This document shows, one piece after another, positions 8,213 to 17,871 of a stretch of DNA of 64,000 nt. Position 1 is the stretch's first letter, and every line of letters starts with the position of its first letter. Under the pieces are notes generated by a model. The model was not told where the DNA came from. It did no database searches and saw nothing but the letters and a program-made list of their open reading frames with translations. The stretch comes from Kaistia algarum (GTDB taxonomy: Bacteria; Pseudomonadota; Alphaproteobacteria; Rhizobiales; Kaistiaceae): NCBI RefSeq assembly GCF_026343945.1, contig NZ_JAPKNJ010000001.1:1488001-1552000 (forward strand), in the 5' to 3' direction. The position numbers and the translations under genes are program-made.

Positions 8213-9394
8213 TTACAGGATCCGGTCGGCAATCATCTCCCCGATCGGCAGCGCCGACGTCGCGGCGGGGGATGGCGCGTTGAGGACATGCAGCATCCTG
8301 TCGGTGCCGCCGAACAGAAAATCATGCACCAGCGAGCCGTCGGCCAGCACGGCCTGCGCCCTTATGCCGGCGGGATAGGGCTTCAGGTCGTCGACCCGGA
8401 GCGATGGGCAATATTTGCGGCATTGCTCCAGATAGCCTGAGCGCAGCAGCGAGTTGCGCATCTCCGTCAGGCCGGACCGCCAATTGGAGCCAAGGACGCG
8501 CCAGAAGCCGGGGAAGGCCACCATGTCGGCGATATCCCGCCAATTGACCGCGCTCTTGGCATAGCCCTCGCGAGCGAGGCCGAGCACGGCGTTCGGCCCG
8601 ACCGTGACGCGGCCATCGATCATCCGCGTCAGATGGATGCCGAGAAAGGGCAGGTCCGGATCCGGAATCGGATAGATGAGATGCCGGACGATGTCGTTCT
8701 TCGCTTCCGGCAACACATAATATTCGCCGCGGAACGGGATGATCCGGTGCGCGGTCTCCAGTCCCGCCATCCGGGCGATCCGGTCCGATTGCAGACCCGC
8801 GCAGGCGACGAGCTTGCGGGATTTCAGGCTGCCCTCCGCCGTATCGACCTCGATGCCATCGACGGTTTCGCGGATCGCAAGCGCCGCACGTCCCAGCGCG
8901 ATGGTAGCGCCTTTCGCCTCGGCCTCGGCGGCGAGCGCCCGGCAGATCCGGCGGTAGTCGACAATGGCCGTCGAGCCGGCCAGCAGCGCCCCGCGTCCGG
9001 CGATATTCGGCTCGCGCTCGGCAAGTTCCCCAGCGGAGATGCGCTCGATGGCGATGCCGTTCGTCTCGGCGCGCACGGCCAGGTCGCCCATGCGGGCCAG
9101 TTCCTGCTCACTGGTGGCGACGAGCAGCTTTCCGCATTCGTCATAGGGGATGCCATGGGTTTGGCAGAACGCCTTGGTCGCCTCGGCGCCCTCGCGGCAG
9201 AGGCGAGCCTTGAGGCTGCCCGGCGCATAATAGATACCGGCATGGATGACGCCGCTATTATGGCCGGTCTGGTGCGATCCGACCTCGACTTCCTTCTCCA
9301 GCAGCAGGAACCGATCCTGCGGCCGCCGCCGCTGCAACGCCCGAAGCGTCGCCAGCCCGACGATGCCGCCGCCGATCACGATATAGTCGTACAT
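8213..9394 (-). CDS. lhgO: L-2-hydroxyglutarate oxidase
   Basis: FAD-dependent oxidoreductase of the DAO fold, 393 residues. Seen: N-terminal dinucleotide motif GGGIVGLATLRAL directly after YDYIVI, then the LhgO signature TGHNSGVIHAGIYYAPGS where the flavin-contacting His-Asn-Ser cluster lies, the IVDYRRICRAL segment and the C-terminal FGGTDRMLHVLNAPSPAATS. It oxidises L-2-hydroxyglutarate to 2-oxoglutarate and passes electrons to quinone or oxygen, a metabolite-repair and lysine/glutarate catabolism step. ATG 9394 is chosen over an upstream in-frame start at 9454 because the FAD motif begins six residues after it. It stands alone: no glutarate hydroxylase (csiD) or gab genes adjoin, so a repair role is more likely here. 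Convergent with opgG. Confidence 0.93.
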   Translation of the reverse strand: MYDYIVIGGGIVGLATLRALQRRRPQDRFLLLEKEVEVGSHQTGHNSGVIHAGIYYAPGSLKARLCREGAEATKAFCQTHGIPYDECGKLLVATSEQELARMGDLAVRAETNGIAIERISAGELAEREPNIAGRGALLAGSTAIVDYRRICRALAAEAEAKGATIALGRAALAIRETVDGIEVDTAEGSLKSRKLVACAGLQSDRIARMAGLETAHRIIPFRGEYYVLPEAKNDIVRHLIYPIPDPDLPFLGIHLTRMIDGRVTVGPNAVLGLAREGYAKSAVNWRDIADMVAFPGFWRVLGSNWRSGLTEMRNSLLRSGYLEQCRKYCPSLRVDDLKPYPAGIRAQAVLADGSLVHDFLFGGTDRMLHVLNAPSPAATSALPIGEMIADRIL

Positions 9395-9879
9395 CCCCGA
9401 TTCCCGAACTGTGGCCTGCGTCGGACCATGACACCACAGGGCGCCTTGCGCCACACGGGGGAGTGGCTCTGGAGGTTATAGCCCGGTCGAAGGCGGCCAT
9501 AGGGGCGCCGCCGGATCGAGGCGCCATTTGCGCCGGCCACACCCTCGATTGCGAGGCGATTTCGCGGGGGGATAGTGCGGCAAAGAGACGGCGAGACTGA
9601 GTTGACGGCGGCGGACATCATTGGTCGGCGTTCCGCGCAGGACCTACTGGGTGAAGAAACTCGTCACTTAGAAAATCAATACGCTTCGACATGACGATCG
9701 ACGCTCGATTTCGTCAAATCCAGATCGGTCATAGTGACTGGCCGGCAGCACCCTTTCAGCGCTCATATTCTGGCTGTGGGGCGTGGTCGTCGCGAAGGTC
9801 ATGTGAGCGGGGTAATACCAACTTTTGCTTTTATCGTGGGTTGTGCAATTCTCTTGTCACCGGGTGGGGAGGGAGTTGA
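9395..9879. other. Intergenic region leading into an AT-richer accessory patch
   Basis: These 485 bases upstream of the two unknown genes contain no ORF I can support; a 62-residue frame at 9691-9879 has no motif and no good ribosome site. Base composition changes from GC-rich to roughly balanced around 9640-9660 and stays so to about 11520. No inverted repeat, integrase remnant or copy of the tRNA-Thr 3' end could be seen by eye. Confidence 0.45.
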
Positions 9880-10818
9880 GTGACTGACAAGAGGGAAAAA
9901 ACGTTAAACTATCGCCGGGCGTCTTGGATAACCAAGCAGCCGTCATCTACCACCTTGGGGCACCTGCTGATACAGGCAGCAACCAAGCTCAATACCGCGA
10001 CAGATCGATCTATTCAGCGGGATGGTGGTCAATGGCTTCGGCTTGCACACATAAAGCCAGACGGAAACGCCGCTGCATACCTACACATTACCGAAGACAC
10101 TCCTGGCGAACAGGCTTCCGCAGTACCGAAGGTGACAAAAACAACCCTTTCGATTGACGTTACAACTGTCGAACCTCCCGACAATCGTGAATTTATGGAT
10201 GGTGACGCGCTATTATACGTTTGTCGTGACGAAGTCGTTCTTTGTACAACATCTATATCAGCGCAGGCCGTGGATTTTTTCCTACAAAAATTTCTTTCCC
10301 TTGCGAAAATAAGACACGATGCTGATCAATTCATTCTACAACCGGTCTCAGATCAAGACGCGTTGAAGACCTTGCAGATGCAAGGTGTCAAAGAAATACA
10401 TCTCGGCGCCGTTCTATATCAGGCATCGATGAGCTATATTCAACGACAACATCATCCTCAGGGAATGCTTGGGGCATTGGCCAAGTCCGTCAAGGCCGTT
10501 CTCGGATCCGAGCATGATGTAACGCCCGATGCGCTTACCGTATCTGTTGTCCTAAAGAAGGACGGAAGGATGAAGGGCAAGAGCGTCGGAGACGCTCGCC
10601 TACAGGCCTTAGGTGAGAAGATCGTCACCGACCAGCAGGTAGGCGACGACTTCGCAATAATAACAAACGACGATCAGAAAATTACGCCTCAATCAATCGC
10701 AGTAAAGACGCATACTCTTATCGAGTCACTAGGAAAATCGGTTACGCGGGAGGATGCGTGGCTTAGCCTGAAGGCTTTCTTTGATAAATTAGTTAGCAAC
10801 GGAACGATTGAACAATGA
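9880..10818 (+). CDS. Uncharacterised cytosolic protein (possibly DUF4747-like)
   Basis: A 312-residue protein without signal peptide or membrane segment. I do not recognise it with confidence; the run KTLNYRRASW, then DRSIQ, WLRLAHIKPDG, LHITEDTPGE and REFMDGDALLYVCRDEVVLC recalls my memory of the uncharacterised DUF4747 family, which I cannot check. Start is GTG 9880 with a strong GGGGAGGG at 9866-9873. Codon use and base composition are clearly AT-richer than the housekeeping genes on either side, a sign of horizontal acquisition. The stop overlaps the region of the next start (TTG 10808 or ATG 10820), so the two genes are almost certainly one transcript. The pairing of a soluble protein with a small 4-TM protein is the layout of several two-gene anti-phage modules, which is inference only. 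Confidence 0.7.
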   Translation: MTDKREKTLNYRRASWITKQPSSTTLGHLLIQAATKLNTATDRSIQRDGGQWLRLAHIKPDGNAAAYLHITEDTPGEQASAVPKVTKTTLSIDVTTVEPPDNREFMDGDALLYVCRDEVVLCTTSISAQAVDFFLQKFLSLAKIRHDADQFILQPVSDQDALKTLQMQGVKEIHLGAVLYQASMSYIQRQHHPQGMLGALAKSVKAVLGSEHDVTPDALTVSVVLKKDGRMKGKSVGDARLQALGEKIVTDQQVGDDFAIITNDDQKITPQSIAVKTHTLIESLGKSVTREDAWLSLKAFFDKLVSNGTIEQ

Positions 10819-10819
10819 G

Positions 10820-11341
10820 ATGAAAATCGTCTTCATCGCGTTCTGCGCAACGATTGGTGGGCTTGCGGCCTATTTTGGGCAGCCTTATGTGCGCGGAAAT
10901 TCCGATGCGCTGGTAATTATAGTAACTGTTCTAACGGTTTTCGCTGGATTCTTGGTCGCAATCATAGCTATCGTAGGCGATCCAGCAATGATTCCTGCAG
11001 GCTCCTGGCGCGTTGCGGAGCTACGACGCGAAACAATTGAGCATCGTCTTATCAATCATGTTTGGCTTTTCATAATATACCTCATCGCAATAGGCATTTT
11101 GTTCGCGGGTGTACTCATACGCGGATCACCCGCGCCCTGTTGGATTAAGGTCACGATTGAGAGAGCATTCTTATTTGCTGGCGTTACGTCGTTCATGCTG
11201 ACGTTTGCATTGCCCAACGCTCTCCTTAAACTGAACCTCGGCCGAATCGATATGGAAATAGAGCGCCGGCGCCAAGCAAGCGGTATCGCGGCTAACGTCG
11301 ATGCAAATTCCTCCGACCGCCAGCCGCAGCGCCATTTTTGA
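10820..11341 (+). CDS. Uncharacterised 4-TM membrane protein
   Basis: A 173-residue protein with four clear hydrophobic segments (about residues 2-20, 29-52, 77-100 and 112-135) and a charged C-terminal tail (IDMEIERRRQASG). No enzymatic motif is visible and I do not recognise a family. The start is uncertain: ATG 10820 lies 1 base past the upstream stop, while TTG 10808 overlaps the upstream gene by 11 bases. Either way translation is coupled to the upstream cytosolic protein. AT-richer than the window average, like its partner. A membrane effector partnered to a soluble sensor is one reading; nothing in the sequence proves it. Confidence 0.72.
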   Translation: MKIVFIAFCATIGGLAAYFGQPYVRGNSDALVIIVTVLTVFAGFLVAIIAIVGDPAMIPAGSWRVAELRRETIEHRLINHVWLFIIYLIAIGILFAGVLIRGSPAPCWIKVTIERAFLFAGVTSFMLTFALPNALLKLNLGRIDMEIERRRQASGIAANVDANSSDRQPQRHF

Positions 11342-11526
11342 TCGGTTCTCACTGTCATCCTCCTGTCGCCGCGTCATTCATCTCTAAAGCCGACAGGGAA
11401 CAAAGCTGGAATCAGGGTGTCAAAAACGTGCCGGAATGCTCGCAGGGTCCCGCATCGTTCTGCATTAAACACGATCTTAGAGGTGGAACTCCGCTCTCAT
11501 AAGAGATTGACGGCATTATAGAAAAA

Positions 11527-11601
<75 letters not shown>

Positions 11602-11723
11602 GTGGTCGGCGGCTGGCGCGGACGGCGGTCTTCTGCCACAGAGGGGCGGTGGGATCAAGCGCCCGGGGATGCTTTCGCAGCGAAGTCCCCGGCTGGCTTC
11701 CAAATGCCGGGATCTGCGGGACG

Positions 11724-11912
11724 ATGGGACGAGACGAGGAACCTGCGGCTTCGGCCGAAAAGACACCGGAGACGGCGGCAAGCCGGAAGGAGAGAGAGCG
11801 CGCCGAGCGGCTTTCGGCGGCGCTTCGGGCCAATCTTTCACGCCGGAAGGCGGCGCGGCGGGCCGGGCTCGATGATTTCGGCCAGCCGGCGCCCGACGAC
11901 GACAGTGCGTGA
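11724..11912 (+). CDS. Small basic conserved-type protein upstream of murA
   Basis: A 62-residue protein, rich in Arg, Ala and Glu with a helical core (ERAERLSAALRANLSRRKAARR). Small proteins with a core like RLxxALRxNLxRRKAQ are common next to murA in Hyphomicrobiales (recollection, function unknown). A longer frame starts inside the tRNA at 11526, which cannot be right, so ATG 11724 is chosen. It is followed by a 125-base gap to murA. Confidence 0.6.
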   Translation: MGRDEEPAASAEKTPETAASRKERERAERLSAALRANLSRRKAARRAGLDDFGQPAPDDDSA

Positions 11913-12037
11913 TCCTCGTCACAGCCCTTGCCCGCATTCCTTGAGTCGGCCGCATTCCTGAGCTAAACCGGCGAACCTCGGACGGGGCGCTTTTGATTTT
12001 CGAATCGCTCGCCGGAACCAGCGAAAGGCCCGCCTGC

Positions 12038-13327
12038 ATGGACAAAATCCGCATCGTCGGTGGCTCGCGCCTCAATGGCACGATCCCGATCTCGGGCGCC
12101 AAGAACGCCGCCCTGCCGCTGATGATCGCAAGCTTGCTGACGGACGAGACGCTGACGCTCGCCAACATGCCGCGCCTCGCCGATGTCGCGATGCTGAAGC
12201 GCATCCTCGGCAATCACGGCGTCGACATGACCGTTTCGGGCAAGCGCGCGGGCGAGGCCGAGCTTTCCGGCGAGACGGTGCATTTCACGGCCCGCACCAT
12301 CGTCGACACCACCGCGCCCTATGATCTCGTCTCGAAAATGCGGGCGAGCTTCTGGGTCATCGGGCCGCTTCTCGCCCGCGAGGGCTTCGCCAAGGTTTCC
12401 CTGCCGGGCGGCTGTGCGATCGGCACGCGGCCGGTCGATCTGTTCCTCGAGGCGCTGGAGAAACTCGGCGCCACGATCGAGATCGATGCCGGCTATGTCG
12501 TCGCGAGCGCGCCGAACGGCCTGACGGGCGGCCGCGTCGTGTTTCCGAAGGTCACGGTCGGCGCTACCCATGTGACGATGATGGCGGCGACGCTCGCCAA
12601 GGGCGAAACGGTGATCGAGAACGCGGCGCGCGAGCCGGAGATCGTCGACCTCGCCGAATGCCTGATCAAGATGGGCGCGCGCATCTCCGGCGCCGGAACG
12701 TCGACGATCCACATCCACGGCGTCGATCGCCTGCATGGTGCCCGCCACGCGGTCATGCCGGACCGGATCGAGGCCGGCACCTATGCCATGGCCGTGACGA
12801 TGACGGGCGGCGACGTGCTGCTCGAAGGCGCCCGCTATGACGATCTGGCCCGCCCGCTGGAGATACTCAGCCAGGTCGGCGCCGAGATCACGCCGACAAA
12901 CGAAGGCATCCGCATCTATCGCAATGGCGCGGACCTCCAGCCGGTCAACGTGACGACCGAACCGTTCCCCGGCTTCCCGACCGATCTGCAGGCGCAGCTC
13001 ATGGCGCTGGTCTGCCGCGCCGATGGGACGTCGCATATCCGCGAGACGATTTTCGAGAACCGGTTCATGCATGTCCAGGAACTCGCCCGCCTCGGCGCCG
13101 AGATCCATCTGGACGGACAGAATGCGACCATCGTCGGCGTGCCGATGCTGAAGGGCGCGCCGGTGATGGCGACAGACCTTCGCGCTTCGGTCTCGCTGGT
13201 CATCGCCGGCCTCGCCGCCGAGGGCGAGACAATGGTGAACCGCGTCTATCACCTCGACCGCGGCTTCGAGCGGCTGGAGGACAAGCTGTCGCGCTGCGGC
13301 GCCACCATCGAGCGCATCGCGGGCTGA
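12038..13327 (+). CDS. murA: UDP-N-acetylglucosamine 1-carboxyvinyltransferase MurA
   Basis: First committed enzyme of peptidoglycan synthesis: transfers enolpyruvate from PEP to UDP-GlcNAc in the cytosol. 429 residues, the normal family length. Seen: [11 protein letters not shown] with the conserved Lys22-Asn23 pair, the active-site loop [15 protein letters not shown] with Cys126 (the residue alkylated by fosfomycin, so the enzyme should be fosfomycin-sensitive), and the C-terminal [15 protein letters not shown] and [16 protein letters not shown] 12038 is used rather than the in-frame TTG at 11993; GAAAGG lies upstream. It heads the conserved murA-DUF2948-hisD block. Confidence 0.97.
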   Translation: MDKIRIVGGSRLNGTIPISGAKNAALPLMIASLLTDETLTLANMPRLADVAMLKRILGNHGVDMTVSGKRAGEAELSGETVHFTARTIVDTTAPYDLVSKMRASFWVIGPLLAREGFAKVSLPGGCAIGTRPVDLFLEALEKLGATIEIDAGYVVASAPNGLTGGRVVFPKVTVGATHVTMMAATLAKGETVIENAAREPEIVDLAECLIKMGARISGAGTSTIHIHGVDRLHGARHAVMPDRIEAGTYAMAVTMTGGDVLLEGARYDDLARPLEILSQVGAEITPTNEGIRIYRNGADLQPVNVTTEPFPGFPTDLQAQLMALVCRADGTSHIRETIFENRFMHVQELARLGAEIHLDGQNATIVGVPMLKGAPVMATDLRASVSLVIAGLAAEGETMVNRVYHLDRGFERLEDKLSRCGATIERIAG

Positions 13328-13397
13328 GCGTCGCGGCGCTTGCTTTTCCAACGGGCCGACACCACCTTCGCTCCACCGTGCCAGCAACGATGGGTGA

Positions 13398-13856
13398 ATG
13401 AAGATGGACCGTCTTAAACTTGTGGCTTTCGATGTCGATGACCTCGCCGTCGTATCGGCGCATGTCCAGGATGCCGTCCTGAAGGTTCGCGACATGACGT
13501 TTCTTGCCAAGGAGAAGCGCTTTGCGGCGGTGATCAACCGCTTCGTCTGGGAAAAGCCTGCCGAGGGCGCCATTCGCAAGACATGGGAGCGGCGCCGCGC
13601 TGGCTTTCATTTCGACCGCGTCCTCGCCGTCCGCTCGGCCGGCATCGATCGCAGCGATCCCGAGGCCGTGCTCGACCTCCTCGCCATCGGCTTTGACGGC
13701 GCCGAGGAGCCGGCCGGCACCGTGACGCTGATCTTCGCCGGCGGCGGCGCCATCGCGCTCGACGTCGAATGCATCGAAGCAGCGATCAGCGACCTCGGCC
13801 CGGCCTGGGCCACGGCCTGCTGCCCGGAGCATGGGGTAGACACACAGGTGGCCTGA
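13398..13856 (+). CDS. DUF2948 family protein
   Basis: A 152-residue cytosolic protein of the alphaproteobacterial DUF2948 family, function unknown. Seen: the opening LKLVAFDVDDLAVVSAHVQDAVLKV and the FAAVINRFVWE segment, both characteristic of this family in my memory, and a late hydrophobic strand VTLIFAGGGAIALDVECIEA. ATG 13398; a second ATG at 13404 could serve. In Hyphomicrobiales this gene normally sits between murA and hisD; here an additional gene separates it from hisD. Confidence 0.85.
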   Translation: MKMDRLKLVAFDVDDLAVVSAHVQDAVLKVRDMTFLAKEKRFAAVINRFVWEKPAEGAIRKTWERRRAGFHFDRVLAVRSAGIDRSDPEAVLDLLAIGFDGAEEPAGTVTLIFAGGGAIALDVECIEAAISDLGPAWATACCPEHGVDTQVA

Positions 13857-13930
13857 CCAGCCCCTCCTGTCATTGCACAATCAGGTGGTGTGAATAAGAT
13901 GCCCCGAGATGATAGGGGGGCATCGGTCAC

Positions 13931-14752
13931 GTGGAACAAATACAGCAGAAGCCCGGAAATTTTTCGGTCTCACGCATTGTAGGTGCGGCCTATGCCGATT
14001 CGTGGCGAGCCGCCCGCGCGATACCCTTGGTTGTGTTTACGACATTCCTCCTGCTGTTGCTGATCTTCGCGGTTCGCAGTGCGCTCGGCCTCCAACCTGA
14101 CCAATTCCTACGAGATATACCTCTAGCGGACCGGCTGGCATTAAGTTCTGCGGCGCAGCCCTTTCTTTTCGCTGTCGCGCTTGCAACGATTTCGCTGCAG
14201 ATCGCGATCCATCGCTATGTTCTATGTGAGCAGCAATCTTCCGCTTGTTCCGCTTCGCTACGACGGAGGCAGTTCTGGAAGTACACGGCATTCGTTTTTG
14301 TGTTTCAGCTGACATCATTTGGCATAAGTTACCTTTATTTTACTGGAATTGTAATAATTTGTCCCGCTGCCGGATTATTTATGATGTATATAAAGGCTCG
14401 TTTCAGCCCGATATTTCCTGCGATAGCAATTTGTGATGACCGAAATATTTCATATTTCTTCCGCCTCTCGAAAGGACGCTTCTGGAAGATATTTATCGTA
14501 TCGATTTTCTGCTCAACCCCCTCATCAATTCTACTCTTTGTGCCCGGCGCTGTGGTTTCGTACCTCGATACCGGCCAATTGGTGATGGGTCTTCTCGCTG
14601 TGTTCCTCTATGCAACTTCCGCCCTGGTCACTTGCATGGTCACCACCGCAGCCGCTTCGCACATATACAGAGCGCTGGAGTACCCCTCTGCGCCCATGAT
14701 CACCAAGCTGGAGCAGGACAATCCGGCGACCGTAGTGCTCGCGGCACCGTAA
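13931..14752 (+). CDS. Unknown 6-TM membrane protein inserted before hisD
   Basis: A 273-residue integral membrane protein. Seen: about six hydrophobic segments (roughly residues 31-55, 72-96, 113-135, 136-160, 182-205, 217-245), with soluble charged stretches between, and no catalytic motif. I do not recognise a family. Start GTG 13931 follows a G-rich stretch (about 13915-13920). The gene is markedly AT-richer in its middle third than murA or hisD and interrupts the usual DUF2948-hisD junction, so it looks like a later insertion. Nothing suggests a link to histidine or cell-wall synthesis beyond position. Confidence 0.72.
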   Translation: MEQIQQKPGNFSVSRIVGAAYADSWRAARAIPLVVFTTFLLLLLIFAVRSALGLQPDQFLRDIPLADRLALSSAAQPFLFAVALATISLQIAIHRYVLCEQQSSACSASLRRRQFWKYTAFVFVFQLTSFGISYLYFTGIVIICPAAGLFMMYIKARFSPIFPAIAICDDRNISYFFRLSKGRFWKIFIVSIFCSTPSSILLFVPGAVVSYLDTGQLVMGLLAVFLYATSALVTCMVTTAAASHIYRALEYPSAPMITKLEQDNPATVVLAAP

Positions 14753-14825
14753 CGTTTCGCGGGAACCGCTTTTCCCATCGCCTTAGCCGCGCTAGACACG
14801 TCGCTCGCACAAGAGGAGCCGTGTC

Positions 14826-16118
14826 TTGGCCATTCGTCTCTCGCACACCGACCCCGATTTCGACACCCGCTTCACCGCGCTTCTCGCGACGAAGCGCGAG
14901 GTATCGGAGGATGTCGACAGCGCGGTGCGCGCGATCCTCGCCGATGTGCGCGCGCGGGGCGATGCGGCGGTGCTGGACTATACAAAGCGCTTCGACCGGC
15001 TGGAGATGACGGCGCCGGCCATGCGGGTCGGCGAGGCCGAGTTCGAGGAGGCAGAGCAACAGGTCGACGATCGCACCCGCGCCGCGCTGGTGCTGGCGCG
15101 CGACCGTATCCGCTCCCATCATCTGCGCCAGAAGCCTGCCGATGATCGCTATGTCGATGCGCTCGGTGTCGAGCTCGGCTCGCGCTGGACGGCGATCGAG
15201 GCGGTCGGGCTCTATGTGCCGGGCGGCACCGCCTCCTATCCGAGTTCCGTATTGATGAACGCCGTTCCGGCCAAGGTCGCCGGCGTCGACCGCGTCGTCA
15301 TGGTGGTGCCCTCGCCGGATGGGGTGATCAACCCGCTCGTACTGGTGGCGGCTCGGCTCGCCGGCATCGACGAGCTTTACCGGATCGGCGGCGCACAGGC
15401 GATCGCGGCGCTGGCCTACGGGACGCAGACGATCCGGCCGGTCTATAAGATCGTCGGACCCGGCAATGCCTATGTGGCCGCCGCCAAGCGCCAGGTATTC
15501 GGGACGGTCGGCATCGACATGATAGCCGGCCCCTCGGAAGTGCTGATCCTCGCCGATGGCGACAATGATCCGGACTGGATCGCCGCCGACCTCCTCGCCC
15601 AGGCCGAGCACGATACGGCGGCGCAATCGATCCTGATCACGGATGACGCCGCTTTCGCGGATGCCGTCGAGGCCGCCGTCGAACGGCAGTTGAAGACATT
15701 GCCGCGTGGCGAGACCGCGAGCGCGAGCTGGCGCGACTATGGCGCCGTCATCGAGGTCGCGTCGCTCGGTGATGCCATCCCGCTCGTCAACCGACTGGCG
15801 CCCGAGCATCTGGAAATCGCCGCCGCCGATCCGGAGCCGCTGCTCGCCGCCGTCCGCAATGCCGGCGCAATCTTCGTCGGCCGCACGACGCCGGAAGTGA
15901 TCGGCGATTATGTCGGCGGCTCCAACCATGTGCTGCCGACGGCGCGCTCGGCCCGCTTCTCGTCCGGGCTTTCCGTGCTCGATTTCGTCAAGCGGACCTC
16001 GATCCTCCGGACGGGTCCCGAACAACTTCGCGCGCTCGGCCCCGCGGCGATCGCGCTGGCCGAGGCCGAGGGGCTCGGCGCTCATGCGAGGTCGGTGGCG
16101 ATCCGGCTCAATCTGTAG
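14826..16118 (+). CDS. hisD: Histidinol dehydrogenase
   Basis: Catalyses the last two steps of histidine synthesis (L-histidinol to L-histidine, two NAD+). 430 residues, usual length. Seen: [53 protein letters not shown] with [13 protein letters not shown], the Zn region AEHDTAAQS, and the catalytic Glu-His in [11 protein letters not shown]. Start TTG 14826 is supported by AGAGGAG at 14812-14818; no ATG sits in a better place. Followed by UPF0262 after 36 bases, so the following genes probably share its transcript. Confidence 0.97.
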   Translation: MAIRLSHTDPDFDTRFTALLATKREVSEDVDSAVRAILADVRARGDAAVLDYTKRFDRLEMTAPAMRVGEAEFEEAEQQVDDRTRAALVLARDRIRSHHLRQKPADDRYVDALGVELGSRWTAIEAVGLYVPGGTASYPSSVLMNAVPAKVAGVDRVVMVVPSPDGVINPLVLVAARLAGIDELYRIGGAQAIAALAYGTQTIRPVYKIVGPGNAYVAAAKRQVFGTVGIDMIAGPSEVLILADGDNDPDWIAADLLAQAEHDTAAQSILITDDAAFADAVEAAVERQLKTLPRGETASASWRDYGAVIEVASLGDAIPLVNRLAPEHLEIAAADPEPLLAAVRNAGAIFVGRTTPEVIGDYVGGSNHVLPTARSARFSSGLSVLDFVKRTSILRTGPEQLRALGPAAIALAEAEGLGAHARSVAIRLNL

Positions 16119-16154
16119 CAGGATCGCCCCCGGGAAACGCTCGAAGGCGGAACG

Positions 16155-16643
16155 ATGGCGGTGGAGCTGCAGGGAGAGACGGGCCGGCTCGTGGCCGTGG
16201 AGTTCGACGCGGCCTCGATCGGACGTTCCACGGCCGATGTCGAGCATGAGCGGAACATCGCCGTCTACGACCTGATCGAGGACAACCGCTTCGTCCTGCC
16301 CGGCCATCCGACCGGCGGCTATCGGCTGCATCTGGCCGTGCGCGACAACCGCCTCGTCTTTGATATCCGCGACGATCAGGACCAGCCGCTTGTCCTGCAT
16401 CTCCTGTCGCTGACGCCGCTTCGGAAGATCGTGAAGGATTATTTCCTGATCTGCGACAGTTACTATGCCGCGATCCGCACCGCGACGCCCAGCCAGATCG
16501 AGACGATCGACATGGGCCGGCGCGGCGTCCACGATGAGGGGTCCCGCCTTTTGATGCAGCGGCTCGCCGGCAAGATCATCGTCGATTTCGAGACGGCGCG
16601 GCGCCTGTTCACCCTTGTCTGCGCCCTGCACTGGAAAGGCTGA
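16155..16643 (+). CDS. UPF0262 family protein
   Basis: A 162-residue soluble protein of the alphaproteobacterial UPF0262 family, function unknown. Seen: [68 protein letters not shown] and [16 protein letters not shown], which make up the core of the family as I recall it. It always travels between hisD and a low-molecular-weight phosphatase in this order, as here; the stop is 3 bases before the next GTG. Confidence 0.9.
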   Translation: MAVELQGETGRLVAVEFDAASIGRSTADVEHERNIAVYDLIEDNRFVLPGHPTGGYRLHLAVRDNRLVFDIRDDQDQPLVLHLLSLTPLRKIVKDYFLICDSYYAAIRTATPSQIETIDMGRRGVHDEGSRLLMQRLAGKIIVDFETARRLFTLVCALHWKG

Positions 16644-16646
16644 GCC

Positions 16647-17129
16647 GTGGCGGCCAGCGACGCCCCCGGGCCGGCCGATCCGGCAAGGCAGCGGCAGCCG
16701 GGATCGGTGCTCTTCGTCTGCGGCATGAACACAGTGCGCTCGCCCATGGGCGCCGCCATGGCTCGCCAGCTCTTTCCGCGCGGGCTCTATGTCGAATCGG
16801 CCGGCGTTCGCAAGGGCGAGACCGATCCCTTCGTGACGGCTGTCATGGAAGAACGCGGCATCGATCTGTCCCGGCACCGTCCGCACACGATCGAGGATCT
16901 CGAAGACACGAATTTCGACGTCGTGATCACGCTCTCGCCCGAAGCGCATCATCGCGCACTCGAACTGACGCGAACGATGGCGCTCTCGGTCGAGTACTGG
17001 CCGACGGCCGATCCGACGCTGGTGAGCGGCTCGCGCGACCAGATCCTCGACGCCTATCGCGATGTGCGAGACCAGCTCTCGCAGCGGATCAAGGCCCGCT
17101 TCGGCTGGATGCCGACGCCAAGCGGCTGA
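16647..17129 (+). CDS. Low-molecular-weight tyrosine phosphatase family protein
   Basis: A 160-residue LMW-PTP fold protein. Seen: the P-loop [15 protein letters not shown], in which Cys and Arg have the C-x5-R spacing of LMW-PTP, and a late acidic DP in WPTADPT that would be the general acid. The first loop position after Cys is unusual (CGMNTVRS rather than CxGNxCRS), typical for this conserved alphaproteobacterial branch, so the in vivo substrate is unclear. Start GTG 16647 directly after the UPF0262 stop, likely co-translated. In relatives infA commonly follows; here it does not. Confidence 0.87.
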   Translation: MAASDAPGPADPARQRQPGSVLFVCGMNTVRSPMGAAMARQLFPRGLYVESAGVRKGETDPFVTAVMEERGIDLSRHRPHTIEDLEDTNFDVVITLSPEAHHRALELTRTMALSVEYWPTADPTLVSGSRDQILDAYRDVRDQLSQRIKARFGWMPTPSG

Positions 17130-17218
17130 GCGACCCTGGGCGTTTCCTTGCCGGGCGAATTCCGCTACGGTCCCGCCGCTTCGCCGCTGAGGCGGCTTCC
17201 CCTCGACCGGACGGACGG

Positions 17219-17860
17219 ATGACCGGCACGCCCAAATCTTTGCCAGAGCCCAAGCTCCTGCTCGCCTCCGCCAGCCCCAGACGGCTGCAGCTGCTCGCCC
17301 AAGCCGGCATCGAGCCGGACAGCCTGCTGCCGACCTCGGTCGACGAGACCCCGCTGAGGAACGAACTACCCCGCAGCCTGGCCAAGCGCCTCGCGCGGTC
17401 CAAGGCCGATGCGGCGCGGGCCATGGCGGCGCGAACGCCGGAATTCGCGGGCGCCTACATCCTGTCGGCCGACACGGTCGTCGCCGTGGGACGCCGGATC
17501 CTGCCCAAGGCGGAGTTCCACGATCAGGCGGCCGAATGCCTGATGCTGCTCTCCGGCCGCTCGCACCGGGTCTACACCGCTATCTGCCTGCTGACGCCGA
17601 AGGGCGCGATCCGCCAGCGTCTCATCGAGACAAAGGTGCGCTTCAAGCGCCTTTCGCGCGAGGAGATGGATACCTATCTGGGATCGGGAGAGTGGCGCGA
17701 CAAGGCGGGCGGCTATGCGATTCAGGGCCTCGCCGGCACCTTCGTCGTGCGCCTCGTCGGCTCGTACAGCTCGGTCGTGGGCCTGCCGCTCTACGAGACC
17801 GTGACGATGCTGGAGGGAGAAGGCTTTCCGACCCGCAAAGGCTGGCTCGGACTGGCGTAA
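17219..17860 (+). CDS. maf: Maf-like nucleoside triphosphate pyrophosphatase
   Basis: House-cleaning nucleotide pyrophosphatase of the Maf/HAM1 superfamily, 213 residues, hydrolysing non-canonical or regulatory NTPs to NMPs. Seen: N-terminal [19 protein letters not shown], the SVDET segment, the catalytic [15 protein letters not shown] and the late [19 protein letters not shown] with the [13 protein letters not shown] signature. Start ATG 17219. Twelve bases before yacG, the normal partner in Hyphomicrobiales. Confidence 0.94.
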   Translation: MTGTPKSLPEPKLLLASASPRRLQLLAQAGIEPDSLLPTSVDETPLRNELPRSLAKRLARSKADAARAMAARTPEFAGAYILSADTVVAVGRRILPKAEFHDQAAECLMLLSGRSHRVYTAICLLTPKGAIRQRLIETKVRFKRLSREEMDTYLGSGEWRDKAGGYAIQGLAGTFVVRLVGSYSSVVGLPLYETVTMLEGEGFPTRKGWLGLA

Positions 17861-17871
17861 GGACGAAACGG

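Noticed and set aside
9691..9879. 62-codon plus-strand frame before the accessory genes
   Set aside because: Poor start context and no motif; it ends directly at the next gene and reads as promoter sequence.
11963..13579. 538-codon open frame antisense to murA
   Set aside because: It lies entirely across MurA, whose motifs and length are certain; such long antisense frames are expected in GC-rich DNA with strong third-position bias.
14700..16952. 750-codon open frame antisense to hisD and UPF0262
   Set aside because: It is the mirror of genes with unambiguous family motifs; its translation is rich in Arg, Asp and His repeats without any domain.
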